Shown one piece after another: positions 36,628 through 49,789 of a DNA stretch of 64,000 nucleotides. Both the position numbers and the translations under genes were made by a program. The stretch comes from Spirodela intermedia (lineage: Eukaryota > Streptophyta > Magnoliopsida > Alismatales > Araceae). The notes beneath the pieces are model-generated. The model had not been told where the DNA came from and did not search any database. It worked only from the letters and a program-made list of their open reading frames with translations. Each line of letters opens with the position of its first letter. Position 1 is the stretch's first letter. The stretch is taken from contig LR746271.1 of NCBI GenBank assembly GCA_902729315.2, forward strand, positions 2,440,001 through 2,504,000, written 5' to 3'.

Positions 36628-37628
36628 GGTTTGACCATCTATATACACATCAAGATGTTGAAAACGTGGTGAGAAGGATTAGCACAAAGGGAAATACTCC
36701 CAGGTGGAGAAGGAATCGCCGTAGGATGGCGGAAAGAGGACAGACATAGAGATGGTTTGAAGGGTGGGGGAGAGAGAGAGAGAGAGAGAGAGGGTTGAGA
36801 GGCACGGGGTCTGGAGATTCTGGAGGGAAGACGAGGGAGAGGAGGAACCAGAAAGTGGAGGAAGGGGGGAGATGCTCGGGGTCCCATCGGCAAACTAGGC
36901 CACACCTCCTCGCCCATTCATCTCTGAGTTTCTCCCTGGTTTTCCTAACGATCTAGTTTCTTCTTCCTCGCATTCTTGTCCGCAGCCTCCGTGATCTCTG
37001 CCAGGTGCCTGGGATCGTGTAAGTACGTACTTTTGTTGCTTTCTGGAATTTGTCCCTCGACTTGTTACCTACTGCAGCCGGACAAGGGCAAAAGAGAGAA
37101 ATCGGGGGAATTAAGAAAGGGGAGAATTCCTCTGGTTCGCAGAGGAAGAGCGTTTGTCCTTGGCACATCTTCTGTAGCCTCTCTGCATCCCTATGGAGAG
37201 AGACTGTGGAGGAGAACGGTGGAGAGAAGATTCCGAACTCCGGACTTAGCTCTTGTCCTGCCTCTTCCCGAAGCAAGTCCTGCGGAGGATTCCACTTTTG
37301 CTCCACATCTCATATTCAGGAAGAGGCTGATAGATATTTGCCTTTGATCATTCACCAACTAGTGGATGCGCGGATTGGCTCAAATCTCCCCTCGCACACG
37401 CCTGCAACGCTCCTAAAAGTTAGATCGCATCTGGTTCGACTCCTTCCGTGAGAATTATAATTTTGGGATTTCGACATCGGAACTCGAGGAGGGAGTTTCT
37501 AGGAACTGGCAAGCAAAGGGAGGTCGTGGTCGCACCGGAGACTCTCGACGGATCCTTCAACGAGAAACGAGGTGTCCCAGTGTGCGGCTGTTCTGGAGTG
37601 CTTACTCGACATAGTCAGGGCCCTCGGG

Positions 37629-40600
37629 ATGGGCTCCTGCCTGTCGTCAGATGGCCAGAGGGGATCCCCGACGTCTGCCGAGGCAGCTGCCTCAGGAACT
37701 AACCGGAAGCAGAGAGGTGTGACGAAGAGGCAGGGAACCAGGGGGTACTCTGATCCACGGACGGACGAGCTGCTGCATCGCATCCCTGGCAGAATGTTCC
37801 TCAATGGAGCCAGCAGCGTGGCTTCCTTGTTCACCCAGCAGGGAAAGAAGGGAATTAATCAGGATGCCATGATCGTCTGGGAGGTTAGATTCTCTTCTCC
37901 TCTCGAGCTTTCAATTCTTTGCACACTGATTTCCTATTGATCTCGTTTTTCTTTCTGCACATTACCCTGAAAAGCTACTCTTCCCTGCATTCTTTTTCCT
38001 TCATTCGATTCCCTGCATTCCTTTCAAGCGAACATAACGAGGGATTTCACCATTGGATCCCTTTTCGTGCTTGTGCTCCTGTTTTAATGAGACCTGGTCA
38101 GCTTCTTTTGTTTCAACACTTGATATTAGGCTAGCCTTACTTTTAAATACAAACGTAATGGGATGGGAAGTTATTAGAGTTTCTGCTGTCTTTAGTTTTA
38201 TTTCTGTACTTGTTACACTGGACTCATAAACTGTAACCCGTTACTTTTGTATTTATATAGATTATTGAGGCTAAGAACGGGTGTTCTCATATTTTTTAAC
38301 AAGGTATGCACGAGTGGTATAAATAATACGTGGAAAAATGGTTCAGCATCTGGCTGCAAAATCAGATTCAACTCTCTGGAATTTCGACCTTTTAGGTCAT
38401 AGGCGAAGACTAGACTGATGGGGAGGTCTGCTGTTGGGATGATAACTACAATGGCACCATAGTTTTCAAATGTTTCTCAGGCGTTGCCAGGGTAGGATGG
38501 TATTTGTTTATATCTACTAGAAAAGTTGACCGGCCCTCACCATGGTCTCCATCAAATAAATTAAACTGTTGTATTATTAAGTAACACAGGATTAATAAAA
38601 TTGATTCTTAGTAATAAAAAAATTCTGCAAAACTAAGGGTGCTTCGAAACGAACTATTGAAAATATGCCAATGTCTGTATTTGATATGGCTTAAATCGCA
38701 TGGGACTTCAAACTCTTGATCTCCCAAGATCATCCTCGTGAAGCTCTTTTTAAATTAGTGCTATGACATGTCTCCAAAAGTGCCAAAAACACTACTCTTT
38801 CCGTAAAATATCACCAGATATGACAAAAAAAGTAGTTCATTTTCTATTATCACGAGGATGTTTTATCAAAACAAGGAAATAATTAGCATTAGGCAAATGA
38901 ACTTTCAATTTTTATCTGTGTGATCTGTTCCATCTGGCAAATTAGCTTGGTATAAAATTCGCTTCTTAAGAAATGACTTGTAGTTCTGTAGAATATTTTG
39001 TAAAACTAGACTGCTTAGGGCTATGTCTTTTAAAACCAGCAGCAATCTGTTTGCTTATCCCCTCACCTCACTTCACGCATGCATACAATAACAAGGGTAA
39101 ACCTGCAGTTAATTGTGGTCGTGAAATTTTATGGTCAAATCGTGCAGTATGTGAGATTATATGACGTGACTAAGGTTTCTCCATGCCGATTTGATTTATT
39201 TGTTAACGACACAAACCTCTTAGCTTATTTGTCTGTTAAATTTTTGTTTCTTGTAGAATTTTGGATCAAGAGAGAACACAATATTTTGTGGAGTTTTTGA
39301 TGGCCATGGGCCATTTGGGCATATCGTTGCAAAGAGAGTTAGAGATGTTCTTCCTTTAAAGCTGAGCACTCATTGGGACGTAGATGCTGGTTGTGATGAT
39401 CAGAGAGAGAAACGAAGGAGCTTCACAGGGAGCGCGATTTCAGAAGAATCTGCATCGGTTCATACTGAAGATGAGTTAATGACCACAATGAATTCAGACG
39501 AAAAAGAGGAGAAATCTGAGATCTTTGTGATACTGAGAGAGTCGTTCCTAAAGGCATTCAAATTTATGGACAAGGAATTGAGAGTGCATCCTGGCATTGA
39601 TTGCTTCTGCAGTGGGACAACAGCTGTTACCTTGATCAAGCAGGTACACATTTATTTCTTCTTATATTGAAGCATAATTCATCTTTGAAATCACTTTTCT
39701 ATGTAATAAAGCAGTAGATCGTATGAAAAAGTGAGTGATTTCGTCGATCTTACTGTTTTCAAATGATTCTACGCATACATCCTATCAGCATGAGTGCTGA
39801 TCTTCTGCAGTGGGACCTAAATTTTTTACTGGATTTATTTAGGGTCAAGATCTCGTAATAGGCAATGTTGGAGACTCAAGGGCTATACTAGGAACACGAG
39901 ATGAAGAAAATACCTTGGTTGCTGTTCAGTTGACTGTGGACCTGAAGCCAGACCTCCCAAGTAATCTTGTCTCCCTGAAGGACTAATGTTGAGCATACTG
40001 TTTTGAAGGGGCATATTCCATTTGCAAATGCGACCTGATGTTTGATGGATATGTCCATGTCTTTTTTTGCAACTTTTCTCTGATATTAAATTTCTGCTGC
40101 CATTCAATATAGTTTTTTTCGATGGAAAATAATATCGACTTAATTGATCATCTAGAATTATCTCTGTTACCAGTTCTGCTTGTTGTCACTAATTGTATAC
40201 TCTGAATTTCTATGATGAACTGTTATATTTGAAAGTATTGTTGAGTTCACACTTTTTTAAATGGAGAAGCAAAGGAAAGGATGGTGTTGGGAGGTGAACA
40301 TTGACTAGTTGATTTACTGGGCATCTCAATGGATCCCTCATTTGAGATGTGCTTGAAATCACTTTGCCTTCTTCATCTGTATATATTTATATTTTCAGTA
40401 GATTAGAAAATTACTCTCTGAGGCCATGGAATTTCTCTGTATTCAGATCCCATAATCATTAGCCTTTTGTAATTCAATACTGAGGTTGCTTTTTCTATTC
40501 CATAGCCCTACCTATTTTTTTAAATTAGAATCAATAATCACACAAAATTCGCCTCAACCTTCTTCAGCCATCCATTTCTTGTCCCCATCTTGACAACATT

Positions 40601-42046
40601 ATGCAACCAGAAAAATCTGATTTCCTTTCTTAAAATTTCTAACGTTCCTTTTGGTTCATTCACATTATTTTATCAATTTCTTTGCTTGGGTAAGTATATA
40701 TGTACGGCTTGGTTTAGTATATATGTACCATATTGCCGAAATCAGTTAACCCTATGGGCTTGAATGGAATTGGCCTGATAATTCGGTATTCATCCCTTCC
40801 GTTTTTGTGATTAGCCTGGTAAGGAACTCCATTGATTGTAATAATCATGATAAAAGCTGTTGTACAAATATTTTTTTTCTTCATTTGTATTTAATATGAG
40901 TTATCAGGGTAAACGGAGCTGTTGTATCTATCATTTGTCACTTGGATAGCAACTGTTTTTTGATACCAAGAGAACTGGTAGAGTTTTGAAGTAGATTAAT
41001 GCTAAATCAAAGGGAAAGTAAAATAGGATCGCTTCTTTGCTTCTTTTGGGCCTATAATTTCGGTATGTTCCATGAAAGAAGTATATGACAAAGCTTCGTC
41101 ACCATGGGCTTTTTTTATCCGTGTAGATATAGATTTTTTTTATCGAGATTAATGATCTGAACTGTGAAACCTATTGATTTTCCTTTTGCCAATCAGATCA
41201 TTAAAATATTTACGAAATATTTGTGGGCAGGGTTGGGTCGTCCGGTATTCGGGACAACATCGCTGTATTTCGTTTTTCATATTTTTTGAAGCATCACTAT
41301 TTTACTTTTATTCTTTTCCGTCATGTTTTATTAATAGCTTGATAATTTAGTGGAAAACATAACACTGGAAGCTCTTTGAGAAATTTTAATTTCCTGATTG
41401 GCTCAGGAGAGGCAGAGAGGATCAGACAGTGCAGGGGCCGAGTCTTTGCTCTTCGGGACGAGCCAGAGGTGCCTAGGGTTTGGTTGCCGAACATTAATTC
41501 CCCGGGCCTGGCCATGGCACGGGCCTTTGGTGATTTCTGCCTCAAGGACTTCGGTCTGATCTCTGTGCCTGAGGTTTCCTTCCGACGGCTCACTGACCGG
41601 GACGAGTTCATTGTCTTGGCCACCGATGGGGTAAGCAAGAAAAATTGTTCCATCTGGGTCGATTTTACCCTTCTTCCCTGCTGCCATTGTCCCTCTAATT
41701 AATGCCAGTTATCAAATTGTGGCAGGTCTGGGATGTTCTATCAAATAAGGAGGTAGTAGACATAATCGCCTCTGCTCCCTCAAGATCATCGTCAGCTAGA
41801 ACCCTGGTAGAGGCAGCAGCTCGGGCCTGGAGGTCGAAGTATCCGACCTCCAAAATGGACGACTGTGCCGTTGTATGCCTCTTCCTCGATGTGGAGAGCC
41901 ACAGCAGCGCTGCCGCAACCAGATCTTCCTGGGAGGGCTCCCCAGAGGGAAAGGATGAAGAAGGGGAAGACTGGTCGGCCCTTGAGGGTGTTTCCCGAGT
42001 CAACACCTTGCTGACCCTCCCAAGATTTCTCTCTGGGTATCGCTGA
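37629..42046 (+). CDS. Protein phosphatase 2C, plant clade E-like, N-myristoylated (434 aa)
   Basis: Mg2+/Mn2+-dependent Ser/Thr phosphatase. Exons: 37629-37883, 39257-39643, 39843-39960, 41407-41630, 41726-42046; 1305 nt, phases consistent. Metal-binding and catalytic motifs are all present: FDGHGPFGH (about residue 99), CFCSGTTAV, GNVGDSRA (about 222), LKPDLPREAERI across intron 3, SPGLAMARAFGD, ATDGVWD across intron 4, and DDCAVV. The N-terminus MGSCLS fits N-myristoylation on Gly2 with palmitoylation on Cys4, which would tether the enzyme to a membrane. An acidic insert (about residues 130-180) lies between the DGHG and GTTA motifs. The Ser/Glu-rich tail ends at TGA 42044-42046. ATG 37629 has G at +4; the frame is open upstream but without an ATG. 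The layout matches the Arabidopsis clade E group from memory of the family; the exact ortholog is not fixed. Confidence 0.93.
37884..39256 (+). other. PP2C intron 1 (1.4 kb)
   Basis: GAG/GTTAGA to TTGTAG/AATTTT. No other feature seen. Confidence 0.9.
39961..41406 (+). other. PP2C intron 3 (1.4 kb)
   Basis: CCCAA/GTAATC to GGCTCAG/GAGAGG, phase 1. AT-rich; no other feature seen. Confidence 0.9.
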
Positions 42047-45010
42047 CCAGGGCTGGGCTTTTCCATAAAATGTTAAGTGTTTCTTTGATGCAGTTCATCT
42101 GGGTCTGTGAAGAGCCGGTGCTGAGTCTCAGCCTTAACATGATGGGAAGGAAAGGAGAGGGTTGACTTCTTCTCCGATAGGTATTTGGCTTCAACTTTTC
42201 TTTCTGCAAGAGAGGATCCGGCTATATTATTTCTCCCGGCTTCCTCTCCCCATCACTCTTCCCCAGTCTGCTGCGGGTAGGCTTTGGTTGTTTTATGATA
42301 GGCCACCCACTATTATTGGTCAGCGTGATTGTTATTTTATCCGAGCTCCTTCCCTCCTTCCCTCCCTCCCCCCCTCCCTCCCTTCTTCCCTCTCTCCACT
42401 CTCTCCCCTCTCCCCCCACCATTATGTCTACTGTGGGTAGGGTTTGGATGTTTTGTGAGCGGCCACCCACTGTACTGACAATGTGATTGTTTACCATTCT
42501 AGATCATATTATTTTTCCCTGGCTACCTCCCTCTCTCTCTCTCTTTCTTTCTTGCTTGCTCTGGGGATGGGGCTTTCGATGTTTCATGGAAGCCCTTCCA
42601 GTGATATTGATCAGTGTGATTCTTTATTTCTAGATTGATGACATTTATTCTATTCCTTGTCTGGATTGCCTCACTGAGCATTTCCCACACCAGGTGGACG
42701 CTCGTTTGGCGGAAATCATCCTAATTTTTGATAGAAGGGTTAATATTTCGCAAAGTTTCCCTTCCCATGAGGATAAAGTTTTAGTTGATGATAAACACAG
42801 TATGATTGCCCTCACTCCAGCATGTGGCATAAAATGGGAGGTGCCGTGTGGAAGGGCTTGCGTTTTGGGCTCTGGGCTGTGGGCTTGCCCAGTTAGGAGG
42901 GATCAAATGAAGAACGAGAGGTAAATGCATACTAGAACTGTTAATGTACAGGATAGGCCCATATGTCTGCCAGCCAAGCCTAGAAGACTTGAGCCCATTT
43001 TCTACCCATGTAGTCGTCCTATCATCACTTTGAATCGTAGTCCAATTCTCTAACCCTCTTTCTGTCTCCTGGATATAGGAACATGTGTTGGTTGGTTAGT
43101 TTTGTAATGCAAATGGTAGCCTAGCAGCTGTTCATGGGATAGGCTAACATCAAAGTCAACAAAAAAGCACTGTTGTGTAAATGAAGGGCATGTTTTATGT
43201 AGTTTACCAATCAAACCATTGAAATGGTTGGGAAGAGTGAGTTTCCTTGGTGTAGTGTTGACATGTGGAAGAGCATTGATATTGACCTATATTTTACTTA
43301 AAAAATTCATATTTTTCCTATCATGTTTGCTTTAGCAATTATTATCTAGGCCACGACTCATTTCAGTCTTATACAAAATATTTCAGAGGGTTTAAAAATT
43401 ATGAGCCTTTGTACATACTTAGGCAACTAGTTAGATGATATGCATATGGGAGTCAACTGTAGGGTATGATGACTCTAGGGTTTTGGGTTGAGAAACTATT
43501 AGTAGGGATCAAGATTAGGCTTGGCTTTCCAACTGTACTCCTAGATCTTTTCACAATGAGGAGTATTCAATCATCTCGTATATATTTATTTAAATTTCTA
43601 CATTTTCCATATTATAGCTAAACTATTTATGCCATGCCTAAGAGTTCCCTTTTATTCATCACTATTGGAGCCCTCATTTCCATGTAGTTTGGCTACATAT
43701 CTTCTTAGGCTTCTAGGGTTTGGGTGAATGATACTTTCTCTCATGGTGTAAGAGAAAAATTAAGATGACCATATTATTGGTCTTGTTGCAAGCACTGACC
43801 TAGCATAAGTTCCTCACACCCAATTGTTAACAAAAAATGGCAATTTTTTTTTTTTTTTTTTTGCTAGTGTCAGATTGACATTCCTTGGGTCTCCTATACT
43901 TAGATCTTGATGATACAAACTCTTATAGTGGATCAATCCTCTACCTATGGCCACTCTCAAAGAAAACCTCATTCTCTGGTTTTTATAAATCAATGTTTAG
44001 CAACATTGGTTGATTACTGAGCTTGGTTCACTTTGACTTTTACCCCAAGAGTTTCTACTAGAATTGCAACTCTAGGTGGGCTAAAGTTGATTATAGGTTT
44101 CATCTCTCTCTTGAGTCATTAAAATAAAACTGAATCATAAGTTTATGCTAGAGGACATAAAAAATATCAGTACCATCATTTTTTAGAATTTGATGAAGAC
44201 CTAAATCTCATATAGAATTTGATGAAAGAGTTGAATTGTGCTTGTTTTCTTCCCCCTTCAGATTACAAGGGTATATATTTGAAGAAGACGTTGTCACTGA
44301 AATTAGATTCAGAAAGCTTATTTTTAGATCAAGAATTGCTCCTCAACATGTTGTCTTCTCATTGTTGAATCATGCTTTTAAAGACCACTCAGGTTTGCAT
44401 ATAATTTTCTGAAAAAATAGTTAGAAAGAATTTTAATATTGGGAAAATCAGTAGAGCATATAATTCAAGGGGTAGGATATTCACTTAAGTTGAATCAATA
44501 AACATAGTTGTTAAGCTTGAACATATATATATATATATATATCTGAGGTTATCCCCTTCAGCATCTCTAACAAGACTCCATTATTGTTAAAAATGCAATA
44601 GTAAATATATCTCAAAATAGAAATATTATTTTTAGAACTAAATTAAGTCTACGTTCCTCAAATAAAATATGAGTACGAAGTAGACATACTCAAAAATCAT
44701 ATTAATATTTAGCAACATTATTTTAGTAGCATACGACATTCTTAAATTATTTTAGTTAATATTTAATAATATTAAAGTAATCATGAAATGCCATATCAAT
44801 ATTGTGTATTCACTAAATTAATTGTCCATAAAAAATGTTTAGAGGATTATAATTTCAAATCATGAAAATCTAGTATATTGGTTGAGCTTTCATATCAATA
44901 TTTTACATTAAATATTCATACAAAATCTAAAGTCCAAATCAATAGTTTTCACTAGAGGCTAATTATTTTTTTTAGAAATATTAAATAAAATAAATATTTC
45001 AGGTGGTAGA
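42047..45010. other. PP2C 3' region and AT-rich intergenic sequence
   Basis: Begins with a triple tandem repeat (42268-42620) including a CCCTCC-rich pyrimidine tract. Then mostly unique-looking AT-rich sequence with a T18 run (about 43845) and an (AT)n tract (about 44522-44541). No gene seen. Confidence 0.5.
42268..42620. repeat. Three diverged tandem repeats downstream of PP2C
   Basis: Units start near 42268, 42427 and 42556. Each reads GGGTAGG(C/G)TTTGG-like, TGTTTTATGA or TGTTTCATGG, GCC(A/C)..CC, then CAGTGTGATTG-like and a CT-rich tract. Clear but degenerate; unit length about 130-160 bp. Confidence 0.7.
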
Positions 45011-46756
45011 TGACATGACTTAGTTGTTGTATGGTAAATCATGTAAATTTAAAATTATAAAACTAGAAAATACTAATTTTTAGATATTTAGAAGTATTTC
45101 TGAACAAATATATTAACTATAATTGAATTAAAGTTTCAAAAATAGTAGGAATTTTCCAGGCCAATCATAGAAATGTAATATAATGTCGGGTAATTTTTCA
45201 AATTTTTTCTCAAAGAGTACAATTTTTTATAAATTTTAGATTAAGAAATAAAAATAAAATATATTTAAAATTCACGAAAAAGGAAAATAAGGGTGTGGAT
45301 GTCAAGATGATGGCAGCACCTGACGAATGCAAATTGGGTAGGAATAAAGTTCTACTTAGTGATTCTTACAAAGTGATCACAAATAATTTAATTGATCAAA
45401 TTAAGATCTGTAAAAACTAGAAGAATTGTAATTGAACGAAAAATAGTTTGATAGATTTAAATCACACAAATTATCACTAAATGAAGTAAAAATTAAATTG
45501 AAAGCAAGAAAATAGAGCTCCTACATTGCGACGGCGATGCATCAGTGATGCACTGAAATATTAAGTATTTGGGAGAATTGTCGTGTAGTGTTCACAGTCT
45601 CAAAGGCTCTCCTTAGACAAAGATGATGTAGGTAATCTCTAGATCTTCTTATAAAGTCTAGAGATCAATGAAATGAGTTGTTGAATCATCTCCGATAGTT
45701 GTTACCTAGCGGAGCAGAAAAACAACGACTTTGCGACTCTTCGACAACTGTTACCCGATGGGGAGGAGCTGAATGGAAGTGGGATGCGTGTTAGGGAGCT
45801 TCATCCTCAAGTCCGCATAGTAAGAGGAGGCTCTTCATCGCATTTGGTACACTCTTAGGAGGTGATGACTTGTCTCTTAATGGATCATTCTCTTTCCAAC
45901 AACAACTTATTTATTGATCAAATGGAGGTGCTTTACTTGATAGATTTACGATCCTTTTATTGCAAATTATTCAACAATTTTAGTAACAATACTCTATAAA
46001 TCATGTTGATGAAATTTTCGCCGATGATTGAGTGATTCTAGTAGCTTAATCCTTCATCAATGATCTGTAAGAAAGTTACGATTTAATAAAATAAAAATAT
46101 AAGTTTTGGCTCTAAAAAGATTTGAATCTACACCGGTCGCCCGTCTACATAAGAGAGATTAAAATAAGTATTATAATGCCCTCATAAAGTGACGTTATCA
46201 TGATATACCTCTATTATAACTAAGGGATAGTTTAGGTATTAAATTTTTTGAAGCCTTTCTAAAGAAGGTGCAATGCGCGTTTAGTCCCACATTGATTGTA
46301 TGCCGAAGTTTCAGGTGAATATATAGTAATATCACATTTTGAAGTAATGAGTCCCTTTCTCCTGCGTGTACAACTGCTCGTCCCATAGCTAGTTGGCCAC
46401 CAATGATGTGGAAGGGGAGTGGTGGGCACATGCCCCCATCGGTCCATAGCTACTTGAGCCCCTGCTCGCAGTTCCACCTTGACTGTACTTCCAACTTACT
46501 TGTTGGCTCAGCTGGCCAGTGAGTCCCCCCCTTTTTCTATTTTTTTTATTTTTTTTATTTTTCTTTATTTATTTAAAAAATAAAATTATAAGATCATATA
46601 AAATAGTAGAAAATCACATAATTAGTGAAAAAATTACATTAACTAAGTAAAAACCACTTTTCACAAATGAACACAAATATAAATTTATTTATCATGAGTT
46701 AAGACTAAAATTATATTATTTATTAATTATTAACTCATGATAATGAAAACTTATTA
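45011..46756 (-). mobile_element. Solo-LTR-like element, copy C (complete, 1746 bp, TSD GTAGA)
   Basis: Minus-oriented complete copy of the family described at 48223. It runs from TGACATGACTTAGTTG to AACTTATTA; the outermost base pair has decayed (TA instead of TG at the family start). GTAGA flanks both sides (45006-45010 and 46757-46761). Internal landmarks in order: TGGCTCTA...TTTGAATC, TTTAGTCCCACATTG, CCACCAATGATGTGGAAG. C-to-T decay at former CpG sites marks it as older than copies A and F. Confidence 0.88.
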
Positions 46757-48222
46757 GTAGATTCATCACAAATTTAGAATTATATATTTGAGCATCGAAT
46801 ATGTTTATTTAATTATCATATAGACACTTGACACCATTAAGATGTATTTTATTTATGATTATTTAATTTCATGCATGTCTCCAAAAAATACTCATGTGAT
46901 TTATAAATATATACGATTAAATATTGTTTGATTAATTCATTTTTTGAACATAAAAATACTTTATAGGATAGTTAAGGCTCTTGAAGCCAACATAATGTTT
47001 AGTAATATTAGGAAAACAAGAGTTGTGGTGACAAGTTGTATTGTTGCATCGAGTTGTAAGTTGAAACTTAAAGTGCATTTGAAACTTGGGTATTGAAATA
47101 CTTTTATCTATTTGTTGGACTAGAGATATTAAACTTATTGAAGATGGTACTAGTTAGATAAGTTGATTCCTTGTAGACTTGCTCAATCTCATGGTAACAC
47201 TAATACATGAGAAATTGCTCATAAGTAATTTGGCTGTGAATTTTGGATACCACAACCTCATGATTAAGACCTCATTACTTTATAGAAGGGATCACAAATT
47301 TCACCCACCTGAAAATTTCAAGATTCTCATCAAATGGTGATCTTTGAGGTACCTTTGGATGAAGTCCTTGAATGGCCAGAGCTTTTCAATGCACTCCTTG
47401 CCATATTGGCTTTCCATGTTGCACATGTTAATGCTACATGTGTGCATCAATCTCTAGTGTGCTTGTGGTTGTCTACATAGCACACATGTTGTCACCTTTG
47501 TACCTATGGCTGGTAGCGCTATCATGTTGTGAAGCCTTGGTAACTTGTTGCAAGCAAACCTCACCACTACACTTCAACTCACACCATCTGATGTACATTC
47601 CTACCATGATATGTCCAAGTGTGTATGGTGGGTTCAAGGTCTATATACTTGGGTAATAGAAGGCCTCTTCTTGTATTGGCACATCTGAGGTCTCTTTGCC
47701 ATTTTATAGGCAACCTTGCAGCTCTTTAGCATTGACTTTATTTTGGCACAAGGTGCCAATGTTGTTGGTTGTGTCAAGTGTTGAGACCTGCAAGGCTTCT
47801 AACTACTCTTCTATATGATGGAAATGAGTTTTTACATCCTCCATAGAAGTGGCCAATAGAGCTATTCCGTCATCTAATAGATCAATTCTTTTCCCATGCG
47901 CACTACTCTTGTTTGCCATCCTAACATCAATTTTTCATGGAGGGTCCATTTAAGCTTAAGTGCTTGTGCCTTCTCATGTTGGCTCAACTATTACTCAATT
48001 GACATTGAGGAGCCTTAATAATGTGTGGAAGTATTTAGAGACCCAAGGGATGCATATTACTCACTAATTTAGGATAGTATATGTGAGGAGGACCTCACTT
48101 ATTTCATGTACTAGTTGGTGCAATCATCAATATATGTTGGGTTTGGTATGACAACACACTCTTTTGTTTGCCTCTTGAATTAGGAGTATCTTCTTCTTCT
48201 TGCCCTCTTGGATTAGGGGGAC
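46757..48222. other. Spacer between solo-LTR copies C and A
   Basis: AT-rich with no recognisable gene. Open frames such as 47438-47656 show no family features. It may hold older repeat debris that I cannot classify. Confidence 0.4.
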
Positions 48223-49789
48223 TGATAAGTCTTTATTATCATGAGTTAATAATTAGTAAATAATATAGTTTTAGCCTTAACTCATGATAAATAGAATTAT
48301 ATTTATGTTAAAGTGTGAAAAGTGGTTTTCAATTGATTAACGTGAATTTTTAGGTAATTATATGATTTTTACAGTCTTACTTTTGAGATAAATGAAGATC
48401 AAAAAATAAAAATAAAAATATTGCAAAATGGGGGAACCCGCCGGCCAATCGGGCCCGCAAGTGGGTCGGAAGCACAGTTGGGGAGTATCCGCGAGCAGGG
48501 GCTCGAGTGGCTTGAACCGATGGGGGCACATGTGCGCCACTCCCCTTCCACGTCACCGGTGGCCAGCCGGCTGTGGGGTAAGTAGTGGTCGTACACGCGC
48601 GAGAAAAGGACTTTGCTTATAAATGTAACATTACTATATATTCGCCTAAAAATTCGGCGCACAACTGATGTGGGACTAAACCAGTCACCTTCCTCAGAAG
48701 AGGCGGGGGCAACCGACGTGGGTTTGAATCCTCCTAGAGCCAAAACTCATATTTTTATCTGATTATCGCGACTTTCCTGTAGATCGCCGTTGAAAGATTA
48801 AGCAACCAGAATTGTTGGATCATCGACAAAAATCTCGTCAACGTGATTCGCTGAGCATTGTTACTCAAATTGCTGAAGGATTCGTGATAAAAGGATTGCA
48901 AATCCATCGAGTAAATCATCTCTGATTGATCGACGAACAAGCCATCATCGGGAAGAGGATGATCTGCCGAGAGACGAGTCGCCACCTCTTGAGGGCGTAC
49001 CAGATGCAATGAAGAGCCTCCTCTTGTTGCACGGACCTAAGGATGAAGTTCTCTAACACGCGCCCCACCTCCATCCAGCTCCTCTCCACCGGGTGACAGC
49101 CACCGGAGATGATTTGACGACCCATTTCATTGATCTCTAGACTTTGCAAAGAGATCTAGAGATTGCCCACATCGTCCTTGTCCAATGAGAGCCTTCGAGG
49201 CTGTAGACACTATATGACTATCCTCCCAAATGCTCAGGATTTCAGTGCATCGCCGACGCATCGCCGTTGCGATGTCGGAACTCTATCTTCCTACTTTCAA
49301 CTTAATTTCCATTTCATTTAGTGCTAATTTATTGATTTTAAATTTACTCGGATATACTTCATTTCATTATGATTCTTTCGGCTTTTATAGATGTTAATTT
49401 GATCAATTAAATCGTTTGTAATCTCTTACGTAAGAATCGCCAGGCAGAACTCTGTTTCTGCCTGATTCGCATTCGCCAAGCGCTGACGTCATCCTGACGT
49501 CCGCACCCTTATTTTCTTTTTCCGTAAATTTTAAATATATTTCCTTTTCATTTCCTAGTATAAAATTCATAGAAAATATTATTCTTTGCAGAAAATTTTG
49601 AATAATTACCAGATATTATACTACATCCCTGTGATCAACTTAGAAAATTACTGCTATTTTTGAAAGTTTTATTAAATTATAATTGATATATTTGTTCAGA
49701 AATACTTCTAAATATCAAAAAATTTATATTTTCTAGTTTTATAAATTTTATATTTGTGTGATTTAATATACAACGACTGAGTCACGTCA
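48223..49789 (+). mobile_element. Solo-LTR-like element, copy A (complete, 1567 bp, TSD GGGAC)
   Basis: Reference copy. It starts TGATAAGTCTTTATTATCAT and ends ACTGAGTCACGTCA, giving the TG...CA ends of an LTR. The flanking five bases are GGGAC at 48218-48222 and at 49790-49794. It has no open frame of note, no second LTR and no polyprotein, so a recombinational solo LTR is the simplest reading. Internal landmarks: CCACGTCACCGGTGGCCAGC, TTATAAATG (possible TATA, about 48617), GATGTGGGACTAAAC, a tRNA-T-arm-like GGTTTGAATCC followed by AGAGCCA, and two TGACG boxes (49484, 49495). Still CpG-rich, so probably young. Confidence 0.9.

Larger units (their letters stand above)
34847..37628. other. 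BOP1 3' region and PP2C upstream region
   Basis: Contains a 98-bp tandem duplication (35203-35394), AT-rich sequence, GA tracts at 36594-36622 and 36770-36791, and a GC-richer probable PP2C leader from about 36,900. No supportable gene. A GTAAGTACG donor-like site at 37020 could begin a leader intron; I cannot fix its acceptor. Confidence 0.55.

Noticed and set aside
36639-36917. 92-codon minus-strand open frame
   Set aside because: Pro/Ser/Leu repeats from GA microsatellites in the PP2C upstream region.
37572-37628. Upstream extension of the PP2C protein
   Set aside because: The codon at 37572 is GTG, not ATG. The ATG at 37629 gives the conserved MGSCLS start.
48721-48745. Possible functional tRNA gene
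   Set aside because: Only the T-arm and acceptor 3' half are recognisable; no matching 5' acceptor strand, D-arm or anticodon arm upstream.
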